This document shows positions 33,592 through 45,911 of a stretch of DNA of 64,000 bases, in pieces. A program made the translations under genes and the position numbers. This DNA comes from Zanthoxylum bungeanum (lineage: Eukaryota > Streptophyta > Magnoliopsida > Sapindales > Rutaceae), in the NCBI GenBank assembly GCA_019454045.1, contig SKCR01036751.1:1-64000 (forward strand), read 5' to 3'. The notes beneath the pieces were generated by a model. It did no database searches, had not been told where the DNA came from, and was given only the letters and a program-made list of their open reading frames with translations. How positions within the stretch are numbered: position 1 is the stretch's first letter; each line of letters begins with the position of its first letter.

Positions 33592-34436
33592 TGACTCTAC
33601 GAAAGTCATTTGGGGAAGTACCTAATTGACCGAACCAGATGAAGGTCAGGATATAAGTCATATGATATGTGTAAACCATGTACACACCTTGACTTGACAT
33701 GATCCTATGGGGGATGTCCCCAGTCGACTGAACCAGATGAAGGTTCAGGATATAAGTCATACGACATGTGTAGTCCATGTCTACAACTTGACTTGACATG
33801 AGTCTACGGGGGATGTCCCCGGTCGTCTGGACTTGATGAGGCCAGGAAGATATAAGTCATACGACATGTGTTATCCATGTCTACAACTTGATTCGACATG
33901 AGTCTGTGGGGGATGTCCAGGGTCGTCTGAACTTGATGAGTCCATGAATATATATCATACGACATGAGTAGTTCATGTCTATGACTTGACTCGACATGAG
34001 TCTGTGGGGAATGTCCCCGGTCGACCAGACTTGATGAGTCCAGGAATATATATCATATGACATGAGTAGTTCATGTCTATGACTTGACTCGACATGAGTC
34101 TGTGGGGGATGTCCCCGGTCGACCAGACTTGATGAGTCCAGGAATATATATCATATGACATGAGTAGTTCATGTCTATGACTTGACTCAACATGAGTATG
34201 TGGGGGATGTCCCCGGTCGACCGGACTTGATGAGTCCAGGAATATATATCATACGACATGAGTAGTTCATGTCTATGACTTGACTCGACATGAGTCTATG
34301 GGGGATGTCCCCGGTCGTCTGAACTTGATGAGTCCAGGAATATATATCATACGACATGAGTAGTTCATGTCTATGACTTGACTCGACATGAGTCTGTGGG
34401 GGATGTCCCCGGTCGTCTGAACTTGATGAGGATTTA
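33592..34436. repeat. Tandem repeat, 98-bp unit, about eight copies
   Basis: Unit: a 'gttcatgtctatgacttgactcg' box, GACTCGACATGAGTC, GGGGGATGTCCCCGGTCG, 'acttgatgagtccagg', 'atatatatcat'. Exact 98-base spacing for the last units (repeat starts near 33983, 34081, 34179, 34277, 34375). Shares its two dyads with the 115-bp repeats of Tat element 1. Confidence 0.92.
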
Positions 34437-34899
34437 GGATAGTCTTTACTCTACTAGACCAGATGAAGGTCTATGAGAATCTTTACTCTATATAGACTTG
34501 ATAAATGTTCAAGAGTCTTTCTTTCACATACTACTAGAGCTGAAAAAGGTCCATGAGAGCACGGTGGAATGAACTTGATGAATATCTATGAGGATCTTCA
34601 TATTACAAGACCTGATGAAGGTCGTAAGTCTACTGTCGAATGGGCATGTCGTGTGGACTTGATGAATGTCTATCAAGATTATCACTCTACTACTAGGCCT
34701 GACGAATGTTCTAGAGATTCTCTTCTCTACTGGAAAAGTGTTTCTAGACATGATGAAGTTCCATGTGAGTCTTTCCTTCTCATTCTACAAGATCATATAT
34801 GTAGTGTGAATGAGACAGAGGTCTATGAGGGTCTTTATTCCTCATTCTACAAGGACCATATATGTATTATTAATGAGATATGGGTCAATGAGGGTGTTC
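34437..34899. repeat. Degenerate repeats continuing the 98-bp array
   Basis: Shorter units around 'gacctgatgaaggtc' and 'tctatgaggatctt' with irregular spacing. No gene. Confidence 0.6.
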
Positions 34900-37350
34900 A
34901 ATGAGTGCCAAACTTCTCATGGTATTGTCGACTGGGATCCTTAACAAGTACAACAGTCACATGTGTAGTGTCGAATGGGATATTCGCCTTATGCCGAGTG
35001 TAGTGTCGAGTGGGACAATCACCACATGATGAATCTTCATTTGGAGCATCCTTTTCATTTTTTACAGTGTCGAGAAGCTCAATTAAAAAGCTCATGAATC
35101 CCACCCAGCTGTTGTAAGGGCCAACAATAAAAAAAAGAGATAAATTGCCCTTCTATTGAGATCCTATCAACCAGAGCAAGCCCATCCCTGTCAAGGCATA
35201 TGTGGATAGAATTCGTCCCAGAGTAACTCTCAACATTCATAAGGTCGAAACCTGCTTGGAACAGAATCCAGCCCATGTCATTCCTTCATCAGCCAAGATA
35301 CAAAGTTTCAGATCCAACACGAGAGGTTAACTCATGCCTAGGTAGAAACACTGAAGCTGCTGGTCGTTCTGATGGAATTATTGTTGGAGTATCATGTGCT
35401 ATATGGGCAGCTTCTCAGTCTACCCTTCAGGTTTCTGTCTCCATTCCAGCGAATAGGCGGGGTCGTAAGACTCCAACCACAGCAGAAACACCTCCATAAA
35501 ACCCTTCCAATCGAGCCAAGTTAGCCACAAAATGAATATAATCCTATTAAAAGTCTGAGCCTAACAGTGTCATAAATATTGGTGGTGTGAAGGGGAATAG
35601 CGGGTCTGCTCCATCATAGACTGATGTCAGGAATGGGTATGGTTTCATGGATATGATTTACAAACGAATGGTCGTTGATGGTCGTCTGTTGATGGGAAGT
35701 CTAGATTCAAGGGACCAAATTGAATGTAATGGGCATGTGAAACTTAGCCTGCGACTTTCACACATAGAACCAATTAAGGCCTACCAATTGCTTGTTAGAA
35801 TGTCGCACAAGGTTAACTGTAAACCTGACCGAGCCATCCATGGAGCTTTTGCAACCTCCCCCTCCTGTCGATCCAGCGATTTTGAATGCAAAAGTGTAGG
35901 TGGCTGTTAGGATGTGTCGTCTCGTACTGCGAAACGGATTTGGGCCTATTGGGCCCGCTGAGACTGGGAGACGTTTATCTTGTGAGCTTGGTCCATCCAC
36001 ATAATGCAGAATATGGCTTGTGTCTTTTGTTCTTTAGCCGCAGGATCCACAATCATCTCTAGTGTAACTCTGCTAACATGATCTGGTAGGTAGTTTCGGC
36101 AAAAACCCTATTCATTGGCCTTCGATGGATTGGTGAATCTCTCTCCTTTAGGTATTGGTAAAGTTGAAAAAGAAGACTGATTTGTAGTTTATAACAGCAA
36201 GAATAGGCCTAGCATCAACTGTGTACTGCATATGGTTTGAGAGGAATAGATGGGTGTTCGACAGAAGCTCAGCTAGTCTGGGGAATCGATAGAATGATGA
36301 TCCCGGTGACTCGACTGAACGGTGATCTTGGTCAAGATGAAAGGATTTTCCTTCTTAAGTGTCAAAACAAACTCTTGTAAGTTGCAAACCTCAAAGCTAG
36401 CTGGCAATTTCCATCCATCAGTCGACAAATTGGATCTGGAAATGATTCATCAGATGACTTTGGGCCATATGTGGCTACGTGCCCATATGACTCGATTTCA
36501 CTGTCAAAGCAAAGGATAGTGTAGCAGGAATGCTCAAGGACCATAGAACTTGCAAATTCAAAATCGAAAAGTAGGCTCAACAGAACAAAGATGTAAAGAA
36601 TTTCATCCTTCCAACTTTTGTTCTCAGTCATTTGGGGTGAGTGAAGGAAATGATGGTATAGATCGTAATATCTGCTTCCGTCCATTTTGACGACTAGGGG
36701 ATGAGCCCAAGATGGTGTGAGGGGGAGAGACCCCTTTACTGTTTGGAAAAGAAGTCTTGATGCCACTGCTGGGAGTGCAATTGTCCCTTAGGATCTCGGG
36801 CATTTCGTCATCTGGAGTAGTTTGGAGAGGCTTCTCAAACTTAGGTTGAGATTTGTGAATATTTGGTTTTCCGTAATTGTGACTAGTGAAGAAACCAGAG
36901 GACCCAATAGAAAGTAAAGATCGTGATGGTTTGCATTTCGATGAAAACGGCAACTGGGCGAACCCCCATAGTTGAAAATATGGTGGTTGGTGATGACACT
37001 GCTGAAGGGAAATTAATACGGTTGTGCAGGATTTTGAGGGCTAGTGAACCCAATTTCCTAGATCCACCTCAGAAGGGAGATGCATACGTGTCGACTGGAG
37101 GGATGAATGTTGGCTGGGGTATGCTCATTTCTAGGCATGTATGGGCTACGTGGCTGGCCTATCTTCAGCATGCCTATGGTGTTTGGCGAGTGGGCCATTC
37201 ATTTCTTGTAGTATGCTTGTCGATTCACATGTGCCTGGAATCATGAAGGCTTATTATATCCCCTTACTTGGCCACCTTTTCTTTCTCTCCATGGGCCTCT
37301 ATGTGACCCGCTGGAAGGGGTTGTTTATTTAAGATGAATGAGTTAAGTTT
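34900..37350. other. Unidentified insert in Tat-like element 2, possibly captured host DNA
   Basis: Less repetitive and more GC-balanced than the rest. Minus-strand stretches read like protein (e.g. MGWILFQAGFDLMNVES at 35226-35276 and SVYDGADPLFPF near 35600), and 36624-36953 is open for 110 codons (PSRSLLSIGSSGFF). I recognise no gag, pol or host family. It may be several captured exon fragments; this is a guess. Confidence 0.3.
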
Positions 37351-37479
37351 TGGCTCGTTTTTGTTTCTCCTGGGCTTTCATTTTATAGCCTCATTTTTTC
37401 CTTAAATTGTCGTTTGGATTTGGACATGTATAATTTTGTCGTTTATGTCCTTATTTTCTTTCATGTGTAGGGTATCAAT

Positions 37480-38345
37480 TGTCTCAAGTCTTATAGGACT
37501 CTACAGCCGACCCGACCTGATGAAAGTCGAAGAAAGCCTTCACTCCATCATTGCAAATGAAGGTATATGGGACCATAGTCGAATGAATCAGACAAAGATC
37601 CATTAGGGAATTCACTCGCTCTGTTAGACATGATGATGACCTATGGGAGTCTCCACACTACAAGACCTTTATGAATGTCTGGACCTAATAAAGGTTCAAG
37701 GGTATGGTCGACCTGACCCAATGAAGGACCAACAAGGTCCCCACCCCTCATACTACAAAGCCTGATAGAGGTTGACCAGACCTGATTAAGGCCTATGAAA
37801 TTCTTTGTTCTACAAGATATGATGAGGGATTTCCTACGTAGTCTGGAGCTAATGGTAATCCATGCATTTTATATAGAGAATATGTAACAATCATTTCATG
37901 TCGACTGGAGATGATGACATACCTTTCATGTCTTATAAATGAGACAATAATCTTTCAATGCAGTCTGGAGATGATGGTAGTTCTTTCGTGTCGTTTGGTG
38001 GAGTTGACCATCCACCCATGTCGTATGAGAAGTAACAATCCCTCCGAACAATATGGGGTAAATGACATTCTTCCAACATCTGTGGAATACGATGATCCTC
38101 TGTAGTTCGGAGTTGTTGATAATCATTCATATTGTCTGCGGCGAATATGACAATCTTCCTATGTAGTGAGAGGTAGATGACGGTCCCCCTATGTAGTCTG
38201 GAAGAGACAATCATTTTCCACATCGTCAGGAAGAGATAACAACCTTCATATGTACTTAAGAATTGAAAAGAATCCATCCACGTCGTTTGGAGAAGATGAT
38301 AGTTCTTCCATGAAGTCTGAAGTTGATGGCAACCACTCCACGGTA
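37480..38345. repeat. Degenerate repeats near the 5' end of Tat-like element 2
   Basis: Diverged units around 'gacctgatgaaagtc' and then 'gtctggagatgatgg...tgtcgt', about 40-55 bases apart. The long minus-strand open frame here follows the periodicity and is not a credible gene. Confidence 0.6.
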
Positions 38346-38388
38346 AGGGTCGTAGATGGAAATATTTTTGCTTGCTATGAATCGCTAG

Positions 38389-38410
38389 GGCCCCACGGTG
38401 GGCGCCAAAT
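38389..38410 (-). promoter_or_regulatory. Primer binding site of Tat-like element 2
   Basis: On the minus strand the 5' LTR end is followed by A, then TTTGGCGCCCACCGTGGGGCC, the TGGCGCC-type primer site of plant gypsy elements, expected to pair with the 3' end of a tRNA. It contrasts with the missing tRNA site in copia A and B. Confidence 0.8.
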
Positions 38411-39050
38411 TGTAGACACTGGTTTTCGCCCGAGGTCCACAATCGAAATTTCGTGAGGAGGGGGCACTGGCGATCCTGCAAAACAAAGATGTAGGGTGAG
38501 CGGGAGCACTGCCCACCGGTGTGGTGGGTGCCGGGGGCACTCCGACGCTCAAATCAGTGAAGGTATTAAGGAGTTAGAAAGTGGGAAGTCAAAGGTTGGA
38601 TACTACCTTGAGCTTCGTAGGGTGCCGTGAGGGCGGTAGGTATAAGGTGTAGTAAGCTTGAGGGTGTCCCGAAGCTGTGAGTAGGTGAGCTATAGGTTCC
38701 CTCTCCTTTCCTCTGGACCCTCTTCTCTTATATACACGCCTTTGTGTGCATTTACTATTCTTTGATTGCTTGTCCGCTGGGCGTCGATAACGGTTGACTT
38801 CATGAGGGGGGTTTTATTGTGTTTTGCCCGTTGTTGGCTGGCAACTGTTGAGTTCATGAATGGTGTTTATGAACTGAGGCGTTACGTGGGCCGACCTCTG
38901 GATGGTCCTTTGGTTATGGGTGTTGGTGTTCATCGGGCCTGGGCCGACATTATGTCTTTAGGGTTTGATTAGGAGGCTTCAGGGGTGCATTTAGCAGTGG
39001 GTCTGAAGCGAAAGACCGAAATTACCCTTGGGCCAATTTTGGCCCGTACA
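38411..39050 (-). repeat. 5' LTR of Tat-like element 2
   Basis: 640 bases, TGTAGACACTGG to CCCGTACA, followed by the TSD CCAAG. Confidence 0.92.
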
Positions 39051-39139
39051 CCAAGTAAATTATTCAATATCAAATATGAATAATCTGTTCAGATTCCACC
39101 CATACCCAAAACCATTACTCACATTCATGATCCGATCAG

Positions 39140-39430
39140 ATGAAGTAATAGTCCGACCACATTAGGCCTTTGGTCCGACCACAAAAATGCCGACCACATT
39201 AGGTCCGACCAGACTAGGTCTGACCACATTAGGTCCGACCATATTAGGTCCGACCAGACTCGGTCCGACCACATAAGTGTCGATCATATTAGGTCCGACC
39301 AGACGAGGTCCGACCACATTAGTGCGCCGACCACATTAGGTTCGACCAGACGAGGTCCGACCACATTAGTGCCGACCACATTAGGTCCGACCAGACGAGG
39401 TCAGACCACATAAGGGACGACCACATTTTG
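39140..39430. repeat. Minisatellite of GTCCGACCA-type units
   Basis: About twenty copies of a 13-16 bp unit (CCGACCACATTAGGT / CCGACCAGACGAGGT), with a higher-order period of about 45 bases in the right half. Lies in LTR Z copy 3 only. Confidence 0.88.
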
Positions 39431-41200
39431 ACCGACCAAGTCTCAACACAATGAAATAACTGCAGATCAAATCTAGGTCATTTAAGAGTGGGTCAACAAC
39501 TCTAGATTAGCAACAAAGTTTCTTAAACTTACAAAAGTATGCTTATTAACTCATTAGAAGCATCCTTTGATTTATATACATGCTTAACCCTATCCAAAAA
39601 TTTCCATTCTACTAAAAATACATAGAATAAGGAACAAGAAAAACATAAGAACATCAAGATGAAGATCACATCAAGAGGAACATTTTTCTCTCTAATGGTA
39701 AGTTGGAAATACTTACTAAATTCCAAGCTTTTCCTTGTTTTGTTTTTCTTTCTCTCAAGCTTCTATGTCTTCCTTAAATGGAGTTTTGGTAAAGTGTGAA
39801 ATGGTTTTCTCACCAAATGAAACTGAAACAATATATACTTGCTAACTTTTAGCCTTGGCCGAATTTGGCTTAAGGAAAAAGAAGACAATTAATTTCAATT
39901 TCATTTGTATTTCATTTGCCAAGTTGATAAAATGATCATTACACATTAATGATAATTTCAACTTAGTCAACATTGGCAACATAGTCATTAAAACAAATAT
40001 CTAAACTTTAAGATATTTATATTTTAATTAATTTAATCATTTAACAATTAAATAATTAATTAATTAATTAAATACAAATATATTAAATATATGTATTATA
40101 TTTACATTAAATATCAAATACATATATTCATTTAAGACATTAGTCAAATATCTCAATTTGACAATTAATTAATGTGTATTTGAACTAATCAAGTATTAAA
40201 TGTAAATACACAATAATTAAGGAAATGACTATGAGGTTCCTACACATATATTTTGCGTTTAACCTTTAAACGATTTTATAAATAATCAATATTATTTATT
40301 AATGTTGCTCTAGTGCTCTACGAGTATATTTCATTATTGAGACTCTCTAGATTCAGGCATATCTGTCACGAAATCCAATTTCGTGTCCATAATTTATCCA
40401 CCCGTAAATTATGACGATCACGGATAAACGCTGAATCATACAGGTCGAGGTCATGGCAAATGTATAATTCCTCCGTCACAGGTATCCGGATAAATCCCAG
40501 AGATATAGATGTAAACGTCAAATCTCTATAGGGATTATCCAGTCGACTATTCTATTAGCAATCTCATAAAGAACATTTAGAACTAACTTCTAAATTGTAC
40601 TACGGGCCCATGGTTTTATCTGATTGCTAATCATATGGACTACCTATGCTCTGATACACAGAACTGACGGATCCTATCTTGATACACATAGAACACCCTG
40701 AGGATCTATCTACACCCAACAAACATGCGGAGGTCTGATCGTAATAGATCGGTGACGTGACTGGCATCCAAGTGTAGAAGATGTCTCATGCGCCCACAGT
40801 GGCATCTCAAGCCTAAGAATCACAAGTGCTACTCAACCCGATAAGATTCTTATTGACGTTGGTGTACCATCCATTAAGAATCTTCGGTGAGTCGTTCAGT
40901 GTTTATCCAACACCTACACGTCTATACTAGTCTCCAAGACTTATGGTTCATTGAGAAACCATTAGAATCATATATCCCGGTATACGACATGTACCGGTCT
41001 CAACGGGTTTACTTTACTGACCAAGTAGTGTAAACCTTGACCAGGAACAGTCTGAGAATGACAACGTCATGATACAACACAATGTCAGTTGCGACGCTTT
41101 TTGCAACTGTACCATGACTAGTCATTCTAAGGTCATTACGTCTTTACCATATAAAAAGATAGATTATATTATAGAAACTGCATATATATACAACCCATGT

Positions 41201-44200
41201 ATAGGAAAAAATAGGACTGAATTGTAGTCTGGAAGCTCCAGAACGAGAGAAAATAAAAATTGCCACTCGCGAAGAAGCCACGCGCTACATGCCTGGTTAT
41301 TTATATTTATATTTTTTTCTTTGTTTTATTTTATTTCATTTCTTTTTCTCCTTCAGCTCACTTTCCAGTGAGCTGAAGGGGTTATGATATTTTACCCTAA
41401 TCACTTCCGACTCTCTCTAAACACTTCAAAAACACCCAAAATTAATTTTTAATTTCAAAACCAACATCAACACATGTTATAGAATAAAAATCAAGTTTTT
41501 CAAAATATTAAATATTTTTACAAAAATATAAATTTATTCTAAATACGCATTTGCGTATACACAAACCATTTTAGAATCCCAATTAGAAATGTCTTATGAA
41601 CAATTCTAGTTCACCTAAAGGTGGTCAAGTGAATCTAGAATGGTAGGCATAACTCTAAGGTTTAATCTAGAGTTCCAACTCTTATTAATTGTTACATGTC
41701 CAACATTAACATCTTTGACCTAAATTATAAGCATGTTGTGTATATACTTCTAAAGTATCCTAACACAATTGATTAGCCTTATTCAACATTAAGCTATGTG
41801 ATCATGCATCTAATACACAAATAGACATAACTTAGGAGAAGATAAAACATTACCTAATAAGCTTGATGCAAGATCCAATCTACATCTCTTTTATTGAAAT
41901 CGTCGGAGAACCTCCAAGGTGTGTAAGCTTGACTTCAAGATCCAACCTTGATTTCCAATGCTAGCAAGCTTCACTTCAAGATCTAAACTTGATTTCTCCT
42001 AATTGAAATGTTTTAGAGACCTCATAAGTTTCTCTAAACACTTCTCCAACTTAGGCTAATTTCTCTAAGAATTTGCTTATATTGTTACTTATAATTAATT
42101 AAAACCTTCCTAAAGTTTGCTATTTATAGCAAAACTTAGGTAATTTTTAATTAATAAAAGTTGTAATCAACTTTTAAGTAGGCTTAATCTAATTTGTCCA
42201 AATATGTATAATTAGGTGTGACTAATCTTCATTGTCTCCCACTTTAATTTAATCCAATTAAATCAGGCCAAGGAATAGGAAATGAATTAGTTAAATGTTT
42301 GCCATATTGATTTAATCCAATTAAATCAAGCCAAAACTACATATTATTACATACTTACTATAGGGGTTTTAGGGCGGAAATCCGGTAACACAGCGGAATA
42401 ATGGAAAATCAAAATTTTCCTATTTCAAAATTTTTTCTCGGATTAATTAAATAAACTTATTTATTTAATTACCCAATTATCAAATTATGAAATATTACAC
42501 AAGAAATCAAATTTTTGTGTAATTATCAAATTGCCCAAAAACTTTGTATTTTATTCATTTTAATCCGAAATTGTTCGAAATGATTTTGGATGATTCTAAA
42601 TCATTTATAATATGAATTTAACATGTCCTACATGTCGAAATTCAAATTGCAATAAAAATTCCCAAAATATTATGCCTTGGCCGAGAGCCTCTTTAATGGG
42701 CAAATTGTACCTTTTGCACTTTACATGTTCAAAACACATGACAATGGAATCCAATCAACCCAATATTTTATATGCATCATATACACATCCAAATACACAA
42801 CATAAATGAAAAGCCCCAAATTTGGATGTGATCTTAAACCCTAATTTTTCAATTTCATCAAATTGGACAAATTAGACCAAATTAATTAAATCCAATACTT
42901 CAATCATGTTTCTTCCATTCCAATCAAGCCTCACCACAATAAAACAACTATAGAACAAATCTAGGTCATTTAAGAGTGGGTTAATAACTCTTGATTAGCA
43001 ACAAGTTTCTAAAAACATCAAAAGAATGATTATTAACATATTAGAAGCATTCTTTGATCTTTATACATGCTCAACACAATTCAAAACTTCGATCCTCCAA
43101 AAATACATAGAATAAAGAATAGAAAAACATAAGAACATCACAAGATGAAGACCACAACAAGAGGAATATTTTTCTCTCTAATGGTAAGTTGGAAATACGT
43201 ACTAAATTCCAAGCTTTTTTTGTTTTTGCTTTTCTTTATCTCAAGCTTCTATGTCTTCTTTCAATGGAGTTTTAGGTGAGTGTTTTAAGTTAATGAAACC
43301 CTAAAATGAAAACAAAATAATATATACTCACATTTTTGCACTTGGCCGAAAATTGTAGTAAAGAATATCTAGATATTTTATTTTTCATTTCATTTAATAC
43401 TTGCTTTATTAACTTGTTACTTTAATCATTAAACCATTTAATGAAATAGTTTAAAGTCAACAAAGGCATCTTAAGGTCATCTCACATTTATCATAACTTT
43501 AAGATATTATATCTTTAATTAATTTAATCATTTAACAATTAAATAATTAAATAATTATTTAAATACAAATATATATAAATATATGTATTATATTTAAATT
43601 AAATATCAAATACATATATATTTATAAGTCAAATTTCTCAATTTGATGATTAATTAATGTGTATTTGATAAAAATCTATTATTAAATGCAAATACACAAA
43701 AAACTAAGAAATGACCATTGAGTCCCTACACACGTATTTTTCGTTTAACCTTTAAACGATTTATAAATAATCAATATTATTTATAAATGTTTCCCTAGTG
43801 CTATACAAGTATATTTCATTAGTGAGACTCTCTAGATTCAGGCATATCTGTCACAAAATCTAATTTTGTGTCCATAATTTACCCACCCATAAATTATGAT
43901 GATCACGGATAAACTCGTTGAATCATACAGGTCGAGGTCATGACATATGTATAATTCTTTTGTCACAGGTATCCTGATATATCCCAGAGATATAGATGTG
44001 AACGTCAAATCTCTATGGGGATTATCCTGTCGACGTCTTATTAGCAATCTCAAAAAGAACATTTAGAACTAACTTCTAAAATGTACCACAGGCCCATGGT
44101 TTTTATCTGATTGCTAATCATATGGACTACCTATGCTCTGATACACAGAACTAACGGATCATATTCTATACACACATGACACCCTGAGGACCTATCCACA

Positions 44201-45911
44201 CCCAACGAACAGGTGGAGGTCTGATGTAAAAAGATCGGTGACATGACTGCCATCTAAGTGTAGAAGATGTCTCATCCGCCCACAGTGATATCTCAAGTCT
44301 AAGAATCACAAGTGCTACTCAACCCGATAAGATTCTTATTGACGTTGGTGTACCATCTATTAAGAATCTTTGGTGATTCGTTCAGTATTTATCCGCTATA
44401 AACACCTACACGTCTATACTAGTCTCCAAGACTTATGGTTCATTGGGGAGCCATTAGAATCATATATTCCAGTATACGATATGTACCGGTCTCAACAGAT
44501 TTACTTTAATGACCAAATAGTGTAAACCTTGACCAGAAACTGTCTGAGAATGACAACGTCAAGATACAACTCAATGTCAGTTGCTATGCTTTTGTAACAT
44601 CATCATGACTAGTCATTCTAAGGTCATTACATTTTTACCATATTAAAAGATACATTATATTATAGAAACTGCATATATTATTCATAATAATAACGTTTTA
44701 CAGTAGTATCATAAAGAAATACAACCGGGAATTGGCGCTCTGAGCATCAACCCCAACACTTACAATTACCATGATATCCTCAAATGGTAGAGATAATTAT
44801 GATTTTACAATTAAACACCTGTGTAATTATTGAATTAATCCAATTAATCCAATTAGGTCAAAGTAAATAATCAATGTTATCCAATAACACTTGATTATTA
44901 TAGTTGATAATTATAATATCGAATATTATCTTTTATAAAACATAATCGGCTATCCAAGTGCTCAACGAGTACACTTTATATTGGGACTCTCTAAGTTCAG
45001 ACACGTTCGTCATATAAGCCTAGCTAATATGTACGCAATTTAACCATCTCTGAATTCGTGAAGAACATGAACGACTTTTTTGAACTATACAAGTCGAGGT
45101 CATTACATATGTTTAACAATCCCTCTGTCGTAGGCTATCTGAGTTGTGCTTAGGAAACATAGAATATACCATCAATTTTCCGAGGAGCACATCTCATATC
45201 GACATGTCCACGGTTCTTCATAACTGATGCGATCCACCCTACGTGATCGACTTTGGCCAAAGTTTTAAGAATCATGACTTTACTAACATGGATACCTAAA
45301 CCCCTTATGGTACACATACGGGCCAACAGATCCTATCTTGCTTCGCACTTGATTTCTGAGTGCATCAGTCCACACTCAACGAACATCTAGAGGCCAGACC
45401 ATGAAATGTTTCCGACATACATGCCATCAAATTGTGGAGGATCTCACACAAAATCTATGTTATCATATAGTTAAAGGATTACATATGCTACTCGACTCGA
45501 GAAGATTCTTATTGATGGTGGTGTGTACTTCCAACTATTAGGAATCACATATGAGTCATTCAGTATGCTTCAATGAATACCCATATGTCTATATGAGTTT
45601 CCAAACCTCATGGTACATCGAGTTAAACCATTGGAACTCCAATTCCAATATACGACATGTGCTAGTCTTCTAGGTTATAGGAATTCGACCATATTCCAAA
45701 TCCAACCTCTATGAATATTTACTTTAAAAATAGTTTACACCTAATGTCTAGACTATTTTAAGGTCGACGTCATTCTCAGCATATCTATACATCAATTTAA
45801 TACGCATAATGACAATACCACTATGAGATATGAAATGAAAAATGTGGTTATTTTATTAATAAATAATAAAATATACAATTTGGATTGGCACTCCAAGCAC
45901 CAACTTCATCA
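41201..45911 (-). repeat. LTR-like sequence W, split by solo LTR Z copy 2
   Basis: On the minus strand it starts TGATGAAGTTGGTGCTTGGAGTGCC at 45911, resembling the start of LTR Z, and contains 'gtgctcaacgagtac' and 'gactctctaagttcagac' (44960-45010). The part from 41201 to 42358 includes a probable 5' leader (41850-42150, repeated 'cttgacttcaagatc' boxes). Left boundary and TSD not found. Confidence 0.45.
42359..44758 (-). repeat. Solo LTR, family Z copy 2
   Basis: 2400 bases, reverse orientation of 14131-16484. Exact TSD CTTAC at 42354-42358 and 44759-44763. The LTR's terminal CA (element strand) has mutated, reading TA on the + strand start (TATAGGGG). No internal region. Confidence 0.92.

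Larger units (their letters stand above)
32805..39050 (-). mobile_element. Non-autonomous Tat-like Ty3/gypsy element 2
   Basis: LTRs 32805-33443 and 38411-39050 are nearly identical and begin TGTAGACACTGG and end CCCGTACA. Exact TSD CCAAG at 32800-32804 and 39051-39055. A gypsy-type primer site (complement of GGCCCCACGGTGGGCGCCAAA, 38389-38409) adjoins the right LTR, and the polypurine tract (complement of GTTTGTCCCCTACTCTCTAAG) adjoins the left one, so the element reads on the minus strand. The 5-kb interior holds tandem repeats and unidentified sequence but no gag or pol. The near-identical LTRs indicate recent insertion. Confidence 0.93.
32714..41200 (-). repeat. LTR family Z copy 3, split by Tat-like element 2
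   Basis: 32714-32804 (TGAAATGGGGTTTTCC, GCAGCGGAAACACG, TATTTCAAAA) and 39051-41200 (AGAGTGGGTCAACAACTC, TCTCTCTAATGGTAAGTTGG, then the hydrated block to TATAGAAACTGCATATAT) follow the same order as LTR Z copy 2 at 42359-44700. It lacks the last 55 or so bases at the LTR start and has a private minisatellite at 39140-39430. Confidence 0.75.

Noticed and set aside
33592..34436. Regular repeats resembling a CRISPR array
   Set aside because: The whole 98-bp unit is repeated, without unique spacers, inside a plant retrotransposon.
37933..38481. 182-codon minus-strand open frame in Tat-like element 2
   Set aside because: Follows degenerate repeats and runs across the primer site into the LTR; no gag signature such as a zinc knuckle.
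41374..45911. Exact ends and TSD for LTR W
   Set aside because: A TGAAGGGGTTA start at 41374 looked promising, but the flanks TGAGC and GTAGG do not match.
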